A stretch of DNA of 53,757 bases from Scybalenecus merdavium (lineage in GTDB: Bacteria > Bacillota > Clostridia > Oscillospirales > Acutalibacteraceae). The notes beneath the pieces were generated by a model that saw only the letters and a list, made by a program, of their open reading frames with translations, was not told the origin of the DNA and did not search any database. The stretch covers positions 1 to 53,757 of the forward strand of contig DVNM01000016.1 in assembly GCA_018714405.1 (NCBI GenBank), written 5' to 3'. Below, piece by piece: positions 1 through 8,076 of the stretch (within the stretch, counting starts at the first letter, position 1; every line of letters starts with the position of its first letter). A program made the position numbers and the translations under genes.

Positions 1-62
1 GCCACAACAACAAAAACGGCAAGGATAATGTTGATAATACCCAGTGCGGATTTCTTTTTCAT
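1..62 (-). CDS. N-terminus of an unidentified exported or membrane protein (cut by window edge)
   Basis: Only the first 20 codons are in the window. The ATG at 62-60 follows a clear GGAGGAA ribosome-binding site at about 71-78. The visible residues begin Met followed by three lysine/lysine-like charged residues and then a long hydrophobic run (starts MKKKSALGIINIILAV), which fits a signal peptide or a first membrane helix. It has its own promoter (120-148) and lies downstream of the beta-mannosidase on the same strand, so it need not share that gene's message. The family cannot be told from this fragment. Confidence 0.6.
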   Translation of the reverse strand, partial: MKKKSALGIINIILAVFVVV

Positions 63-119
63 ATGTATACATTCCTCCAATTTCCGTTGCACATCAGCAG
101 CTGAGCAACTTATATTTGT

Positions 120-148
120 ATCATACAACAATTAACATCAAATTTCAA
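120..148 (-). promoter_or_regulatory. Sigma-A-type promoter with overlapping inverted repeat
   Basis: On the minus strand TTGAAA (148-143), a 17-bp spacer and TATGAT (125-120) give a near-consensus promoter for the truncated gene at 1-62. The -35 box lies inside an inverted repeat, TTTCAATA-5 nt-TATTGAAA (143-163), which is where a repressor would be expected to bind. The regulator is unknown. Confidence 0.6.
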
Positions 149-245
149 TATTTTTTATTGAAACCACTTAAAAAATTTGCTAAAACAGCTTCTGTTTTTT
201 GATATTGCCGCCAAAATCACAACTGCGCAGCAGCAAAACAAGCGC

Positions 246-2771
246 TTACTTGTCAAACAGACGACCGACCCAGTTGACAATGCTGACCGGCTTGAGCATG
301 ATCTGCAGGGACTTCATGCGGTCGGCGCTGCGGGAAGCAGCCGGCTCCACATCATATAAAGAAAAGACATGCAGCTTTTTCGCCAGCAGTTCGTCTGAAA
401 CCTGCGCATCCAGTGAAACGGTCTTGGACTCGCCGGCTGACAAATCAAAATAATTGTCGGAAAACGGCGCAGAAACACCGTCGGCCTGCAAGCACACATA
501 GCGGGCGTAATGCTTGGCCGTCACGGTAACTTCCCTGCCCTTTACTGTCACCTGCAGCTGCGGGTCACAGAAAGTACAGGCATTTTCCTTGCGCAGCAGG
601 CAGCGCCGCTCGGAAACCAGCGCGCCGCTCTGGTCGTAAAGCCGCGCAACAAACGCCGCGCGCCCGGCCTGATCGGCAGAAAAATCCGCTTTAAAATCCA
701 AACGGTCAAAACAGCCTGTTTCCATAGGCGCAAGGTGCACACCGCGCGAACCACGGCGCAGTACACTGCCGTCAAACATTTCCAGCTGCCATCTATACTC
801 CCCGTCAAACGGGGCAAGCGTTTCGTTCATCAGGTATACTGGCACATTCGTCTTATTATTTTCCAGGCTCAACGAAACGGGCGCATTGAATTTGCGCGCA
901 GCATAAAGCAGGGGCTTGTAGTTGCCGTCAAAGTCCATGCTTGCCCAGGAGGAGCCGCACCAACAATCATCAAACTGCCAGTACATGGAGCCGTTGCAGC
1001 GGCCGCGGTTGCGGCGCCAGTGCTCGGTCGCGTCGCGGATACACTCCATCTGTGTGATCTGTGTAAGATAGACCAGATCGGCAAACTTTTTGGGCTGCCA
1101 GAACAACTTGTTGACGTAGTAGAGCATGCGCATATCGCCGTCGGCCGATTTTTGGTGTACGTTCAGCTCATCGGAACCGAGGTACTGCTGTTCTTTGGAA
1201 ATAACACGGTCCAGGCAGGACATGGACGGATAGGACTCGAGCCCAAATTCACTGCAAAAGCGGGTGTAGCGTTTTCTGTAAAAATCCAGATCACGCATAC
1301 CGTGCCAAACATTCCACAAATGTGTATCGCCGAAGCTGTCACTGTTGACGTTTTTCATGTATGTACCGGAGCTTGGCGTACAGGCCCAGTAAGGCGTCAC
1401 ATCATCAAAGCGGCGCAGCCAGGCCGGCAGTGTTTCATAGAAGAACTGCTTTGTCTGCTGGATCGCAGCCTTATCATAGGCCCAGGCAAGCGACATGGAC
1501 TCGATCTCATTATTGCCGCACCAAAGCGCCAAACAGGCATGGCTGCGCAGACGCTTGACATTATATTCGACCTCACCGGCCACGTTCTCCAAAAAGCCGG
1601 GCATCTCAAACGGATAAGCCGCACAGGCGAATGTGAAATCCTGCCACACCAGAAGACCCAGTTCGTCGCACAAATCATAAAACAGGTCGCTTTCATACCA
1701 GCCGCCGCCCCAGACACGCACGATATTCATGTTGGCGTTTTTCATAGCTTCCAGGCGGTAACGCAGCTTTTCCGGCGTTAAGCGCGGCAGGAAAATATCG
1801 GCCGGGATCCAGTTGGAACCGCGGCAAAATATTTTGACACCATTGACCACAAAGCAGAAATTTTCACCGTATGCATCTGGCGAAGTGTCCAGTTCGATCG
1901 TACGCAGACCGATTCGCTTACACACCGAATCCGCCTCGCAATCGTTTTGAAGCAGATGCACCTGCAGCGTATAAAGCGGCTGCTGTCCCAGTGTGTTGCA
2001 CCACCAAAGCTGCGGCTGCGCCACGCAGAGCGTGCATGAACCGGTGGCTGCACTGCTTTGCACAGAAGCGACCTTTTCGCCCTGCGGATCAAAAAGCTCT
2101 GCCTGCAGGGCAAGCTCCGTGCCGGACGCATTGTTTACGGCGACCGCCACCTGCAGCTGCACGCCGTTTTCAGAATGGGTCTGGCGGATCAGCACGTCAT
2201 CGATCGACGCTGTTTCATAAGCAGCCAGATAGATATCCTTTTCAATACCGGCCGGCGGCAGGACGGGGCCGAAATCCCACCCGAAATGACAGCCGGGTTT
2301 ACGGATATACGGGCTGCCCGAAATGCCGTTTGCATTGTTCGGCAGCGGGCGTGCCTTTTTGCCCGCCTCAATATAGGGCATAAACGACTGGAATGTAACT
2401 TGCAGCATATTGCTGCCGGCAACAAGCCGTTCTTTTACATCCCATTCGTAAGCGCGGTACGCATTTTCAGAAGTACCGACTTGTTGGCCGTTCAGTTCCA
2501 CTATAGCATATGTATCCAAACAGTCAGCATGAAGCAGGATGCGCGAATGCTGCAAAAAAGCGTCATCCACCGAAAAGGTACAGCGGTACACCCAATCCGT
2601 CTCATAAACCCAGGAAAGCTTTTCGGCATTTTTCCCTACAAACGGGTCGTCGATCACGCCGTTTGCCATAAGGTCAAGGTAATTGCAGCCCGGCACAGTA
2701 GCGGGCATCCACGCTGTTTCCTTCTCCGCGCGAAACACCCAGTTTTGATTTAACAAAATTTTATCTTTCAT
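246..2771 (-). CDS. Beta-mannosidase, glycoside hydrolase family 2
   Basis: This 841-residue protein hydrolyses terminal beta-linked mannose from manno-oligosaccharides by a retaining mechanism. The N-terminus (about residues 5-70) has the family pattern, with WMPATVPGC and a later WVYETDWVYRCTF stretch. A GH2 sugar-binding domain, an Ig-like domain and a TIM barrel follow in the usual order. The expected acid/base is Glu422 (WCGNNEI) and the nucleophile Glu508 (FCSEFGL). Length is normal for the family. There is no signal peptide, so the enzyme should act in the cytoplasm on imported oligosaccharides. The ATG at 2771 has an AGAGGGG ribosome-binding site. An AraC-family gene is divergent from it, 217 bp away, and is the likely regulator. 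The beta-galactosidase at 37-40 kb belongs to the same superfamily. Confidence 0.93.
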   Translation of the reverse strand: MKDKILLNQNWVFRAEKETAWMPATVPGCNYLDLMANGVIDDPFVGKNAEKLSWVYETDWVYRCTFSVDDAFLQHSRILLHADCLDTYAIVELNGQQVGTSENAYRAYEWDVKERLVAGSNMLQVTFQSFMPYIEAGKKARPLPNNANGISGSPYIRKPGCHFGWDFGPVLPPAGIEKDIYLAAYETASIDDVLIRQTHSENGVQLQVAVAVNNASGTELALQAELFDPQGEKVASVQSSAATGSCTLCVAQPQLWWCNTLGQQPLYTLQVHLLQNDCEADSVCKRIGLRTIELDTSPDAYGENFCFVVNGVKIFCRGSNWIPADIFLPRLTPEKLRYRLEAMKNANMNIVRVWGGGWYESDLFYDLCDELGLLVWQDFTFACAAYPFEMPGFLENVAGEVEYNVKRLRSHACLALWCGNNEIESMSLAWAYDKAAIQQTKQFFYETLPAWLRRFDDVTPYWACTPSSGTYMKNVNSDSFGDTHLWNVWHGMRDLDFYRKRYTRFCSEFGLESYPSMSCLDRVISKEQQYLGSDELNVHQKSADGDMRMLYYVNKLFWQPKKFADLVYLTQITQMECIRDATEHWRRNRGRCNGSMYWQFDDCWCGSSWASMDFDGNYKPLLYAARKFNAPVSLSLENNKTNVPVYLMNETLAPFDGEYRWQLEMFDGSVLRRGSRGVHLAPMETGCFDRLDFKADFSADQAGRAAFVARLYDQSGALVSERRCLLRKENACTFCDPQLQVTVKGREVTVTAKHYARYVCLQADGVSAPFSDNYFDLSAGESKTVSLDAQVSDELLAKKLHVFSLYDVEPAASRSADRMKSLQIMLKPVSIVNWVGRLFDK

Positions 2772-2891
2772 AATAAATCCCCTCTAGAACATTTCTATCA
2801 TTCCGGCAGATGCTGCCAAAAAGCGCTGTGCCGCAGCACATTTACATAATACAAAATAACACAGTGCGGCGCGAAAAACAAGATGTTCTTG

Positions 2892-2920
2892 TTGATTTTC
2901 TGCGCGCGCGGTTTTATAAT
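2892..2920 (+). promoter_or_regulatory. Promoter of the AraC-family regulator
   Basis: TTGATT (2892-2897), 17-bp spacer, perfect TATAAT (2915-2920). It predicts a leader of about 60 bases before the ATG at 2989. The spacer is a GC-alternating run (TGCGCGCGCG). Confidence 0.65.
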
Positions 2921-2988
2921 AACAATAATAATAGCCGTTATAGTATTTTTTATACATTTTATGTCACATCATTTGAAAGAGATGCACC

Positions 2989-3810
2989 ATGGAAAAAGAT
3001 ACCGTCCACCTTACAAAAAGAAGTCAGCCGTTTTCTGCCGATCTGATCGAGATCAACAGCTGTAAAATGAAAAAGGAAAGCATCGAACTGGCACAGCCGC
3101 CCGGTATGACTGCCGGCGAATACACACTTTTCAGAAGCCTCAGCGGCAACGGCAGTCTGCTTCTGGACGGCAAAACATTTGTTTTGCGCGCAGGCGACAC
3201 GGTCTTGCTGAAGACGGAACAGCTCAAAAGCTGCTATACCGGAACGAACTGGGAATTTGTACAATTCCGGTTTCTGCCTTTTGGCGAGATCCCGCTGTTT
3301 CAGGAAAAGGAAATTTATAACATTGCGCCAAACCACGACGAAAAGCTGTACCTGGAAAGCATGTTTTACCAGAAATACAGCAAATACAACTATATCAGCG
3401 CCACGTTCTGCGTGCTGGTGCACAAGCTGGCAAACACCTACCGGACAAACAAAAAGCAGTATGCGCAGCCGGATGAAAAAGCCATTCGGTTTGCCGTAGC
3501 CTACATCACCGAACACCTGAACGAAAGCATCAGCATTCGAGAGCTGGCAGAAAAGCTGCACCTTTCCGAACGTCATTTTCGCCAGAGCTTTCGCAAAGAA
3601 ACCGGCAAGTCGCCAAAAGGCTACCAGCAGGACGCGCGCCTGAGCAAATGCGCCTACCTGCTGACGACCACAACAGACCCCATTCAAGAGATTTCAGACG
3701 ATCTGGGGTATTACTCCCCCTATCAGCTCAGCCGTGATTTTAAAAAGAAATTCGGCGTTTCCCCATCTGAATACCGCCACCGTACCAATGGGCATTCAGG
3801 CGATTTCTGA
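2989..3810 (+). CDS. AraC/XylS-family transcriptional regulator
   Basis: A 273-residue regulator with an N-terminal cupin-like sensing domain (about 1-160) and a C-terminal AraC DNA-binding domain with two helix-turn-helix motifs (about 170-270). The second carries the family signature ending in FKKKFGVSPSEYR. Within the sensing half, the stretch GSLLLDGKTFVLRAGDTVLL is the typical effector-binding beta-roll. The gene is divergent from the beta-mannosidase, and AraC proteins of this type usually activate the neighbouring sugar-hydrolase gene on binding a sugar, so a manno-oligosaccharide effector is the simplest inference. The start is the ATG at 2989 with a modest AAAGAGA site; no better upstream in-frame start exists. 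The last 15 bases overlap the end of the convergent gene. Confidence 0.9.
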   Translation: MEKDTVHLTKRSQPFSADLIEINSCKMKKESIELAQPPGMTAGEYTLFRSLSGNGSLLLDGKTFVLRAGDTVLLKTEQLKSCYTGTNWEFVQFRFLPFGEIPLFQEKEIYNIAPNHDEKLYLESMFYQKYSKYNYISATFCVLVHKLANTYRTNKKQYAQPDEKAIRFAVAYITEHLNESISIRELAEKLHLSERHFRQSFRKETGKSPKGYQQDARLSKCAYLLTTTTDPIQEISDDLGYYSPYQLSRDFKKKFGVSPSEYRHRTNGHSGDF

Positions 3811-4755
3811 CAGCTGCACATCTACATAGATCGGATAATGATCCGACATATTTTGAAGCGAACGGTCAGACAGAAGTTCATATTTCAGCACATTCACGCT
3901 GCCTGACTCGCCGGCATAAAACACATGGTCGTACGTCGGCTTTGAAAGCGGTTCGGCGCTGCCGCCGACGGACTGCTTTGCCACATATTTTGTGTCGGTC
4001 ATCTGCTCGCACAAATAGGTGTACACCGACGGGGCGTCCACCTCACGCGTATGCGCAGAAGGTTCTTTCGCATTGAAATCGCCAGTCGCAAAAACGGGAC
4101 AGGCATAAGTCTGCTGCAAATCTTTTACCAGCTGCACCATTTCTTTTGCTTCCGACTGCATGACCGGCAGCTCAGCCTGCACCATATCATCGTGCAAAAG
4201 GTCCAGATGCGTAGTCGTGACCACAAAGCGTTCACCGGTCTGCTTCGTTTCAAACAGTCCCCAGACCACACGGCGCAGCCGCGGGTTCGTTGCCTGTGTG
4301 TAGACCTGCTGCCCGTGCTCGACCAGCGTCAGCGTCTGCGCATTATAAACGAGTGCCGTCATCCGCACAAAAACACCGCTGCTGACCGGGTAAAGCATTT
4401 TATACCCGTCCGGCAGATTTTGGCGCAGCAGGCAGTACCATGCGTCGCTCATCTCCTGAATGCCGATAACATCCGGGCGGTATGTATCCACCACAGATGT
4501 ATACATTTTTGCTCTTGGTTTTGCAGACGTTCCGCCCCAGCTCTCATAATCGACCAGCAAGTTGGAAGACATGATGCGCACATCCGCGCCCTGCGCCTTT
4601 TCCGACTGTGCCGCATCCAGCACAGCTGCAGCATCTGCCGGCAGTTCTTCACCGGACAGGCTACCGCGGATCAAATAAGTAAAAAAGCCGCCTGCCGATG
4701 CAGCCACCGCAATGCCAAGGAGCACGGAAAGAGCGATTTTTACTTTCTTTTTCAT
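3796..4755 (-). CDS. Membrane-anchored endonuclease/exonuclease/phosphatase-family protein
   Basis: A 319-residue protein with an N-terminal membrane anchor or uncleaved signal (about 5-28) and an EEP-fold domain (about 57-319). The metal-binding and catalytic motifs are present in order: GIQEMSD (Glu101), TTHLDLL (His183), ATGDFNAKE (Asp226, Asn228) and MSDHYPIYVD (Asp305, His306). Members of this fold cleave phosphodiesters in nucleic acids, lipids or sugar phosphates; the substrate cannot be predicted here, and the anchor suggests it acts outside the cell. I chose the ATG at 4755 over one six codons upstream because GAGAGGGG is correctly spaced before it. It lies 56 bp after the CorA-like gene on the same strand and may share its message. 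Its 3' end overlaps that of the AraC gene. Confidence 0.85.
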   Translation of the reverse strand: MKKKVKIALSVLLGIAVAASAGGFFTYLIRGSLSGEELPADAAAVLDAAQSEKAQGADVRIMSSNLLVDYESWGGTSAKPRAKMYTSVVDTYRPDVIGIQEMSDAWYCLLRQNLPDGYKMLYPVSSGVFVRMTALVYNAQTLTLVEHGQQVYTQATNPRLRRVVWGLFETKQTGERFVVTTTHLDLLHDDMVQAELPVMQSEAKEMVQLVKDLQQTYACPVFATGDFNAKEPSAHTREVDAPSVYTYLCEQMTDTKYVAKQSVGGSAEPLSKPTYDHVFYAGESGSVNVLKYELLSDRSLQNMSDHYPIYVDVQLSEIA

Positions 4756-4811
4756 CCATATTTCCCCTCTCATTTATAAAAAATGAATTTTGCATGCAAC
4801 ATGTAGTAAGG

Positions 4812-5747
4812 TTACAGCCACTTTTTACGCTTAAACACCAGTGTAAGGATCAGCACGATCACGGCCGACACCGTAACACAGGCCAGGTAACCGTATTTCC
4901 AGTGCAGTTCCGGCATATTTTCAAAATTCATACCATACCAGCCCACGATCACATTCAGCGGCAGAAAAATGCCGGTCAAAACGGTAAACAGCCGTGTCAG
5001 GTCGCTTGTTTTCTGATCGAGAGCTGACTTGTATACCTCACCAAGCTGGATCAGTGAATCATTCAGGAGTTTGACCTTGTCGCGCAGCCGGTCTGCTTTG
5101 TCTGTGAAAATTTTAAAATAGCGCAGATCCGCCTGCGGGAACAGTGCATTTTCATTTTCCTGCAGCGTTTCGCCCACGTCGATCAGCTGGGCATAGTAAT
5201 TGCGCAAAACCAGCATTTCTTTTTTCATGCGGTGCAGATCGAGGTTGAAATTTTTCCCGGCGCGCTCTTTTAATACATATTCCTCCAGCTTGCTGATCTG
5301 CATCTCCATATCCGAAAGTTCGTCGGAATGGCCATCGATCAAACTGTTCAAAAAGGAATAGATCAGCTTTTCCAGGGTAATATTGGGCGCCTGAAAGTGT
5401 TCGAGCGCCTGCTTGTACTTTTCTTTCGTACTGTTGTCCTCATCAAACACATCTACGACCAGCATAAAATTTTTGCGGATATAAAGAGCAATGCAGTCCG
5501 ATGCACCAACGGTGGATACCTCCTGCTTAATGCGCATGGCGATATAAGTATAGTCGTCATACACCTCAACTTTGGTGCGGAAATATTTTTTTTCAATACA
5601 GCCGACGTCAATGCTGGATTTCGGGAATTTCAGCCGGGCAAACACATCCTCCAGCTGTTCCGATTTAATATAACCCGTGCAGATGCAGTCCGGATCGATC
5701 TGCGCCGGATCTATTTTTTTAACATCATTGCGAAACATATAAAACAT
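4812..5747 (-). CDS. CorA-family divalent metal ion transporter
   Basis: A 311-residue protein with the CorA layout: a long cytoplasmic N-terminal domain rich in charged helices (about 1-245) and two C-terminal membrane segments, the first ending in the family signature YGMNFENMPEL. The chain then closes with a hydrophobic second helix and a basic tail (FKRKKWL), as in CorA. The family forms pentameric channels for Mg2+ and sometimes Co2+ or Ni2+. The long central coiled-coil region (ISKLEEYVLKERAGKNFNLD) is typical of the stalk helix. A GTG three codons upstream (5756) is possible, but the ATG at 5747 is better spaced from GCAGGG. Which metal it carries is not evident. Confidence 0.88.
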   Translation of the reverse strand: MFYMFRNDVKKIDPAQIDPDCICTGYIKSEQLEDVFARLKFPKSSIDVGCIEKKYFRTKVEVYDDYTYIAMRIKQEVSTVGASDCIALYIRKNFMLVVDVFDEDNSTKEKYKQALEHFQAPNITLEKLIYSFLNSLIDGHSDELSDMEMQISKLEEYVLKERAGKNFNLDLHRMKKEMLVLRNYYAQLIDVGETLQENENALFPQADLRYFKIFTDKADRLRDKVKLLNDSLIQLGEVYKSALDQKTSDLTRLFTVLTGIFLPLNVIVGWYGMNFENMPELHWKYGYLACVTVSAVIVLILTLVFKRKKWL

Positions 5748-5828
5748 ACGAAACACACCCTGCTTCTTATTTTAACCGCAAACTTGCCATTTAACAAAAG
5801 CGCCACTGACCAAACGGCAAAAAATTGT

Positions 5829-6848
5829 TTATTCTTTAGACGAAAGATCATCAGAACAGCCTGTTTCGGCCGCATCTGTTCCTTTTAAATCCGATGCAGG
5901 CGCAAGCGGCTGCGAAACGTCATTTTCCGCCTTGTTTTTTGAGCGCATCAATACGCCTTTAAGCACAAATGCCGTACCTGCCAACAAAAGCGCCACAGCG
6001 ATCCCTACCCCGGCCTTTGCCGCAGGAGTAAGCGAAGATGTCCGCGCGCCAAGTGACGGCTGAGCAGACGCACCGACAGAAGCCGTACCGTTTTGCGAAA
6101 CACCGGACACAGCCGTTGTTTCGGCAGATGCAGCTGCTGCACCGCTGCCGGAAAATTTAGAGACGGTCGTCTGCGCAGACAAATCACCCAGCTGCGCATG
6201 AAATTTTGTGGACTGCGCGGCGGTCGCGGATTTTTCAGCAGAACTGTTTTGCCCATCTGCGCCGGACGGTACAGACTGTGCTGTGCTAGGCTGCGTCTGC
6301 GACGTCAGCTTTTCGGCCGCCGCACCGGAAAGGGCCAAGGCGTCTGTTTCATAAATAGAATACGGGTGCTGGTTGACATAAAGCACCAGCGAAAGCGCAT
6401 TCGGCACATTGTAATCGCGGCTGTTCTTCAGGCGGATGGAAAACGTGCACACCGCGCCGCCAAATGCCGAAGAATCTGAAAAATTGCTTTGCAGTTCAAA
6501 CGCATCATACACCGCAGCATCACGCAGGTATACCGGCGCATATTCTGCGTTTTCATTTGTCAGCTGCACGCAGATGTCGTAAGTGCGGCTGCCGGAAGCG
6601 TAACTGGACTCTGTAAAATCACAATAAAAATAAACGGTGTGTTCGGCTGTGTCCACAACAGTTTTCAAGATCCAGTTGCACACTTCCCCGTTCCACTTTG
6701 CAGAGTCCTGTGAAAACGGAACGTCATACCAGCAGCTTAAATCATTTAGATAGTCCTTGGCCGTTGCCCGGGCATACGACGGTGTACACACCAAACACAC
6801 GACCAGACTGCACAAAACAACCTGCCATACAGCATATTCTTTCTTCAC
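5829..6848 (-). CDS. Secreted, C-terminally membrane-anchored protein of unknown function
   Basis: Not recognised. It has 339 residues: a signal peptide (about 1-26, cut near SYARA), an extracellular domain with several cysteines and aromatic residues (about 30-180), a long Ser/Thr/Ala/Gly-rich linker (about 185-275), one transmembrane helix (about 283-303, AGVGIAVALLLAGTAFVLKG) and a short acidic cytoplasmic tail. This is the build of a Gram-positive surface protein with a stalk. The start is a GTG at 6848 preceded by a strong GGGGGG site. It has its own good promoter (6895-6923). The globular domain resembles carbohydrate-binding or adhesion modules only in general composition, so no function is assigned. 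Confidence 0.75.
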   Translation of the reverse strand: MKKEYAVWQVVLCSLVVCLVCTPSYARATAKDYLNDLSCWYDVPFSQDSAKWNGEVCNWILKTVVDTAEHTVYFYCDFTESSYASGSRTYDICVQLTNENAEYAPVYLRDAAVYDAFELQSNFSDSSAFGGAVCTFSIRLKNSRDYNVPNALSLVLYVNQHPYSIYETDALALSGAAAEKLTSQTQPSTAQSVPSGADGQNSSAEKSATAAQSTKFHAQLGDLSAQTTVSKFSGSGAAAASAETTAVSGVSQNGTASVGASAQPSLGARTSSLTPAAKAGVGIAVALLLAGTAFVLKGVLMRSKNKAENDVSQPLAPASDLKGTDAAETGCSDDLSSKE

Positions 6849-6894
6849 GGTAACCCCCCATTTACCAAGAATATAATTTCAGAAAACCTGTTTT

Positions 6895-6923
6895 ATTATG
6901 CGTGTTTTGTCATAAATTGTCAA
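6895..6923 (-). promoter_or_regulatory. Promoter of the anchored surface protein
   Basis: Consensus TTGACA (6923-6918), 17-bp spacer, CATAAT (6900-6895) on the minus strand, about 47 bases upstream of the GTG start at 6848. Confidence 0.7.
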
Positions 6924-7056
6924 GGTCATTCGCTTTTTTTCACCAGTGCACAAAAAATGTTTATTTTTTTGACAAACTTTCTGAAATCCTCTTTTCATAA
7001 AGGCAAAAATCTGTTACACTAAAAAAGACGTTTATTGGAAAGGAGATTTTTTTACT

Positions 7057-7980
7057 ATGAAAAACGACGGAACAAAGCAAACCAGTCTGCTGGAAAGCAA
7101 AGCGCTGTGTGTCAGCCTGCTTTTGATGGCGCTGGTCTTCAACGTAATTTTCGGCTGCCTGCGCAACCCGCTTGGGGAGGACAATACGATTTCCTGGATC
7201 GGTTACGACCATCCGTTCGGGTTTATCGTTTGGGGCACGCTGACGGCAGCGGCATTTTATGTGAGCATTTCACGCATCTACAGGCGCTATAACTACAGCG
7301 GGAAGCTCGGCACGGCCGCTTTACATATTGCACCTTTTATGGCGGCGACATTCGTATTTATCAATGACTGGGGCTGGGAGCATGTGATCCACTGGATCGG
7401 CGCCATCGGCTTCATTGCGCTGAACGGCGCGGCGCTGCTGCTTTTCTTCCTGCACAATTTCAAAAAACACATCAGCTACAAAATCACCACGTTTGCCGTT
7501 GCAGCCATGCTGCTTGCCATGCTGGTCATTCTGCTGACCATTGGCAAAAGCGGTCTGCTGGAGCTGGTACCGATCTGGATCTCTATGATCCTGCTGATTT
7601 TGATCAACACGACTGACATTTACCCGGTCGTAAACGAACCGGCGCCTGCAAAGCTCGAAGTGAAAGATTTGAAAAAAGCTGAAAAACTGGCGTGGGGACT
7701 TGGTATTTTCGGCGCACACGAGTTTTACCAAAACAACTATCCGCAGGCGATCGGGCACTTTCTGACCACCTATATCGGCGTTCTGATCTTTTTAGAGCGT
7801 TTTATCGGCATGGGCGTTCACAATAATTTGAGCGGCGAATACGCCTGGACATACATTGCAACCGGTCTGGCCATTGTGCTGGGCAGCGTTGCGTGGGCTT
7901 TCTGTGACGCATCCGACCTGCGCCGGGCGCAGAAAACAAACCGCGTTACAAAAGAAAAGAAAGAAACAACCGCACTGTAA
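7057..7980 (+). CDS. Polytopic membrane protein of unknown function
   Basis: A 307-residue integral membrane protein with about seven or eight predicted membrane helices, the first at about 17-37, and a basic C-terminal tail. A charged cytoplasmic segment at about 195-212 (APAKLEVKDLKKAEKLAW) precedes a final group of helices containing GIFGAHEFYQNNYPQAIGHF, which resembles the TM2-type motif of small membrane proteins. It has no recognised transport or catalytic signature. A strong GGAAAGGAGA ribosome-binding site precedes the ATG at 7057. A TTGACA sits at about 6969, but its -10 partner is weak. A rho-independent terminator follows directly, so the gene is probably monocistronic. Confidence 0.75.
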   Translation: MKNDGTKQTSLLESKALCVSLLLMALVFNVIFGCLRNPLGEDNTISWIGYDHPFGFIVWGTLTAAAFYVSISRIYRRYNYSGKLGTAALHIAPFMAATFVFINDWGWEHVIHWIGAIGFIALNGAALLLFFLHNFKKHISYKITTFAVAAMLLAMLVILLTIGKSGLLELVPIWISMILLILINTTDIYPVVNEPAPAKLEVKDLKKAEKLAWGLGIFGAHEFYQNNYPQAIGHFLTTYIGVLIFLERFIGMGVHNNLSGEYAWTYIATGLAIVLGSVAWAFCDASDLRRAQKTNRVTKEKKETTAL

Positions 7981-7988
7981 ATATGCAA

Positions 7989-8027
7989 AATTCCAGCTGT
8001 GCAACATACAACAGCTGGAATTTTTTT
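7989..8027 (+). terminator. Rho-independent terminator
   Basis: Stem ATTCCAGCTGT / ACAGCTGGAAT with a 9-base loop followed by a run of seven T. It lies directly after the membrane protein gene ending at 7980. Confidence 0.9.
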
Positions 8028-8076
8028 ACCGTCTTTCATTCGACACACGAATTAAACAACAACTCGGAGGACAAAT

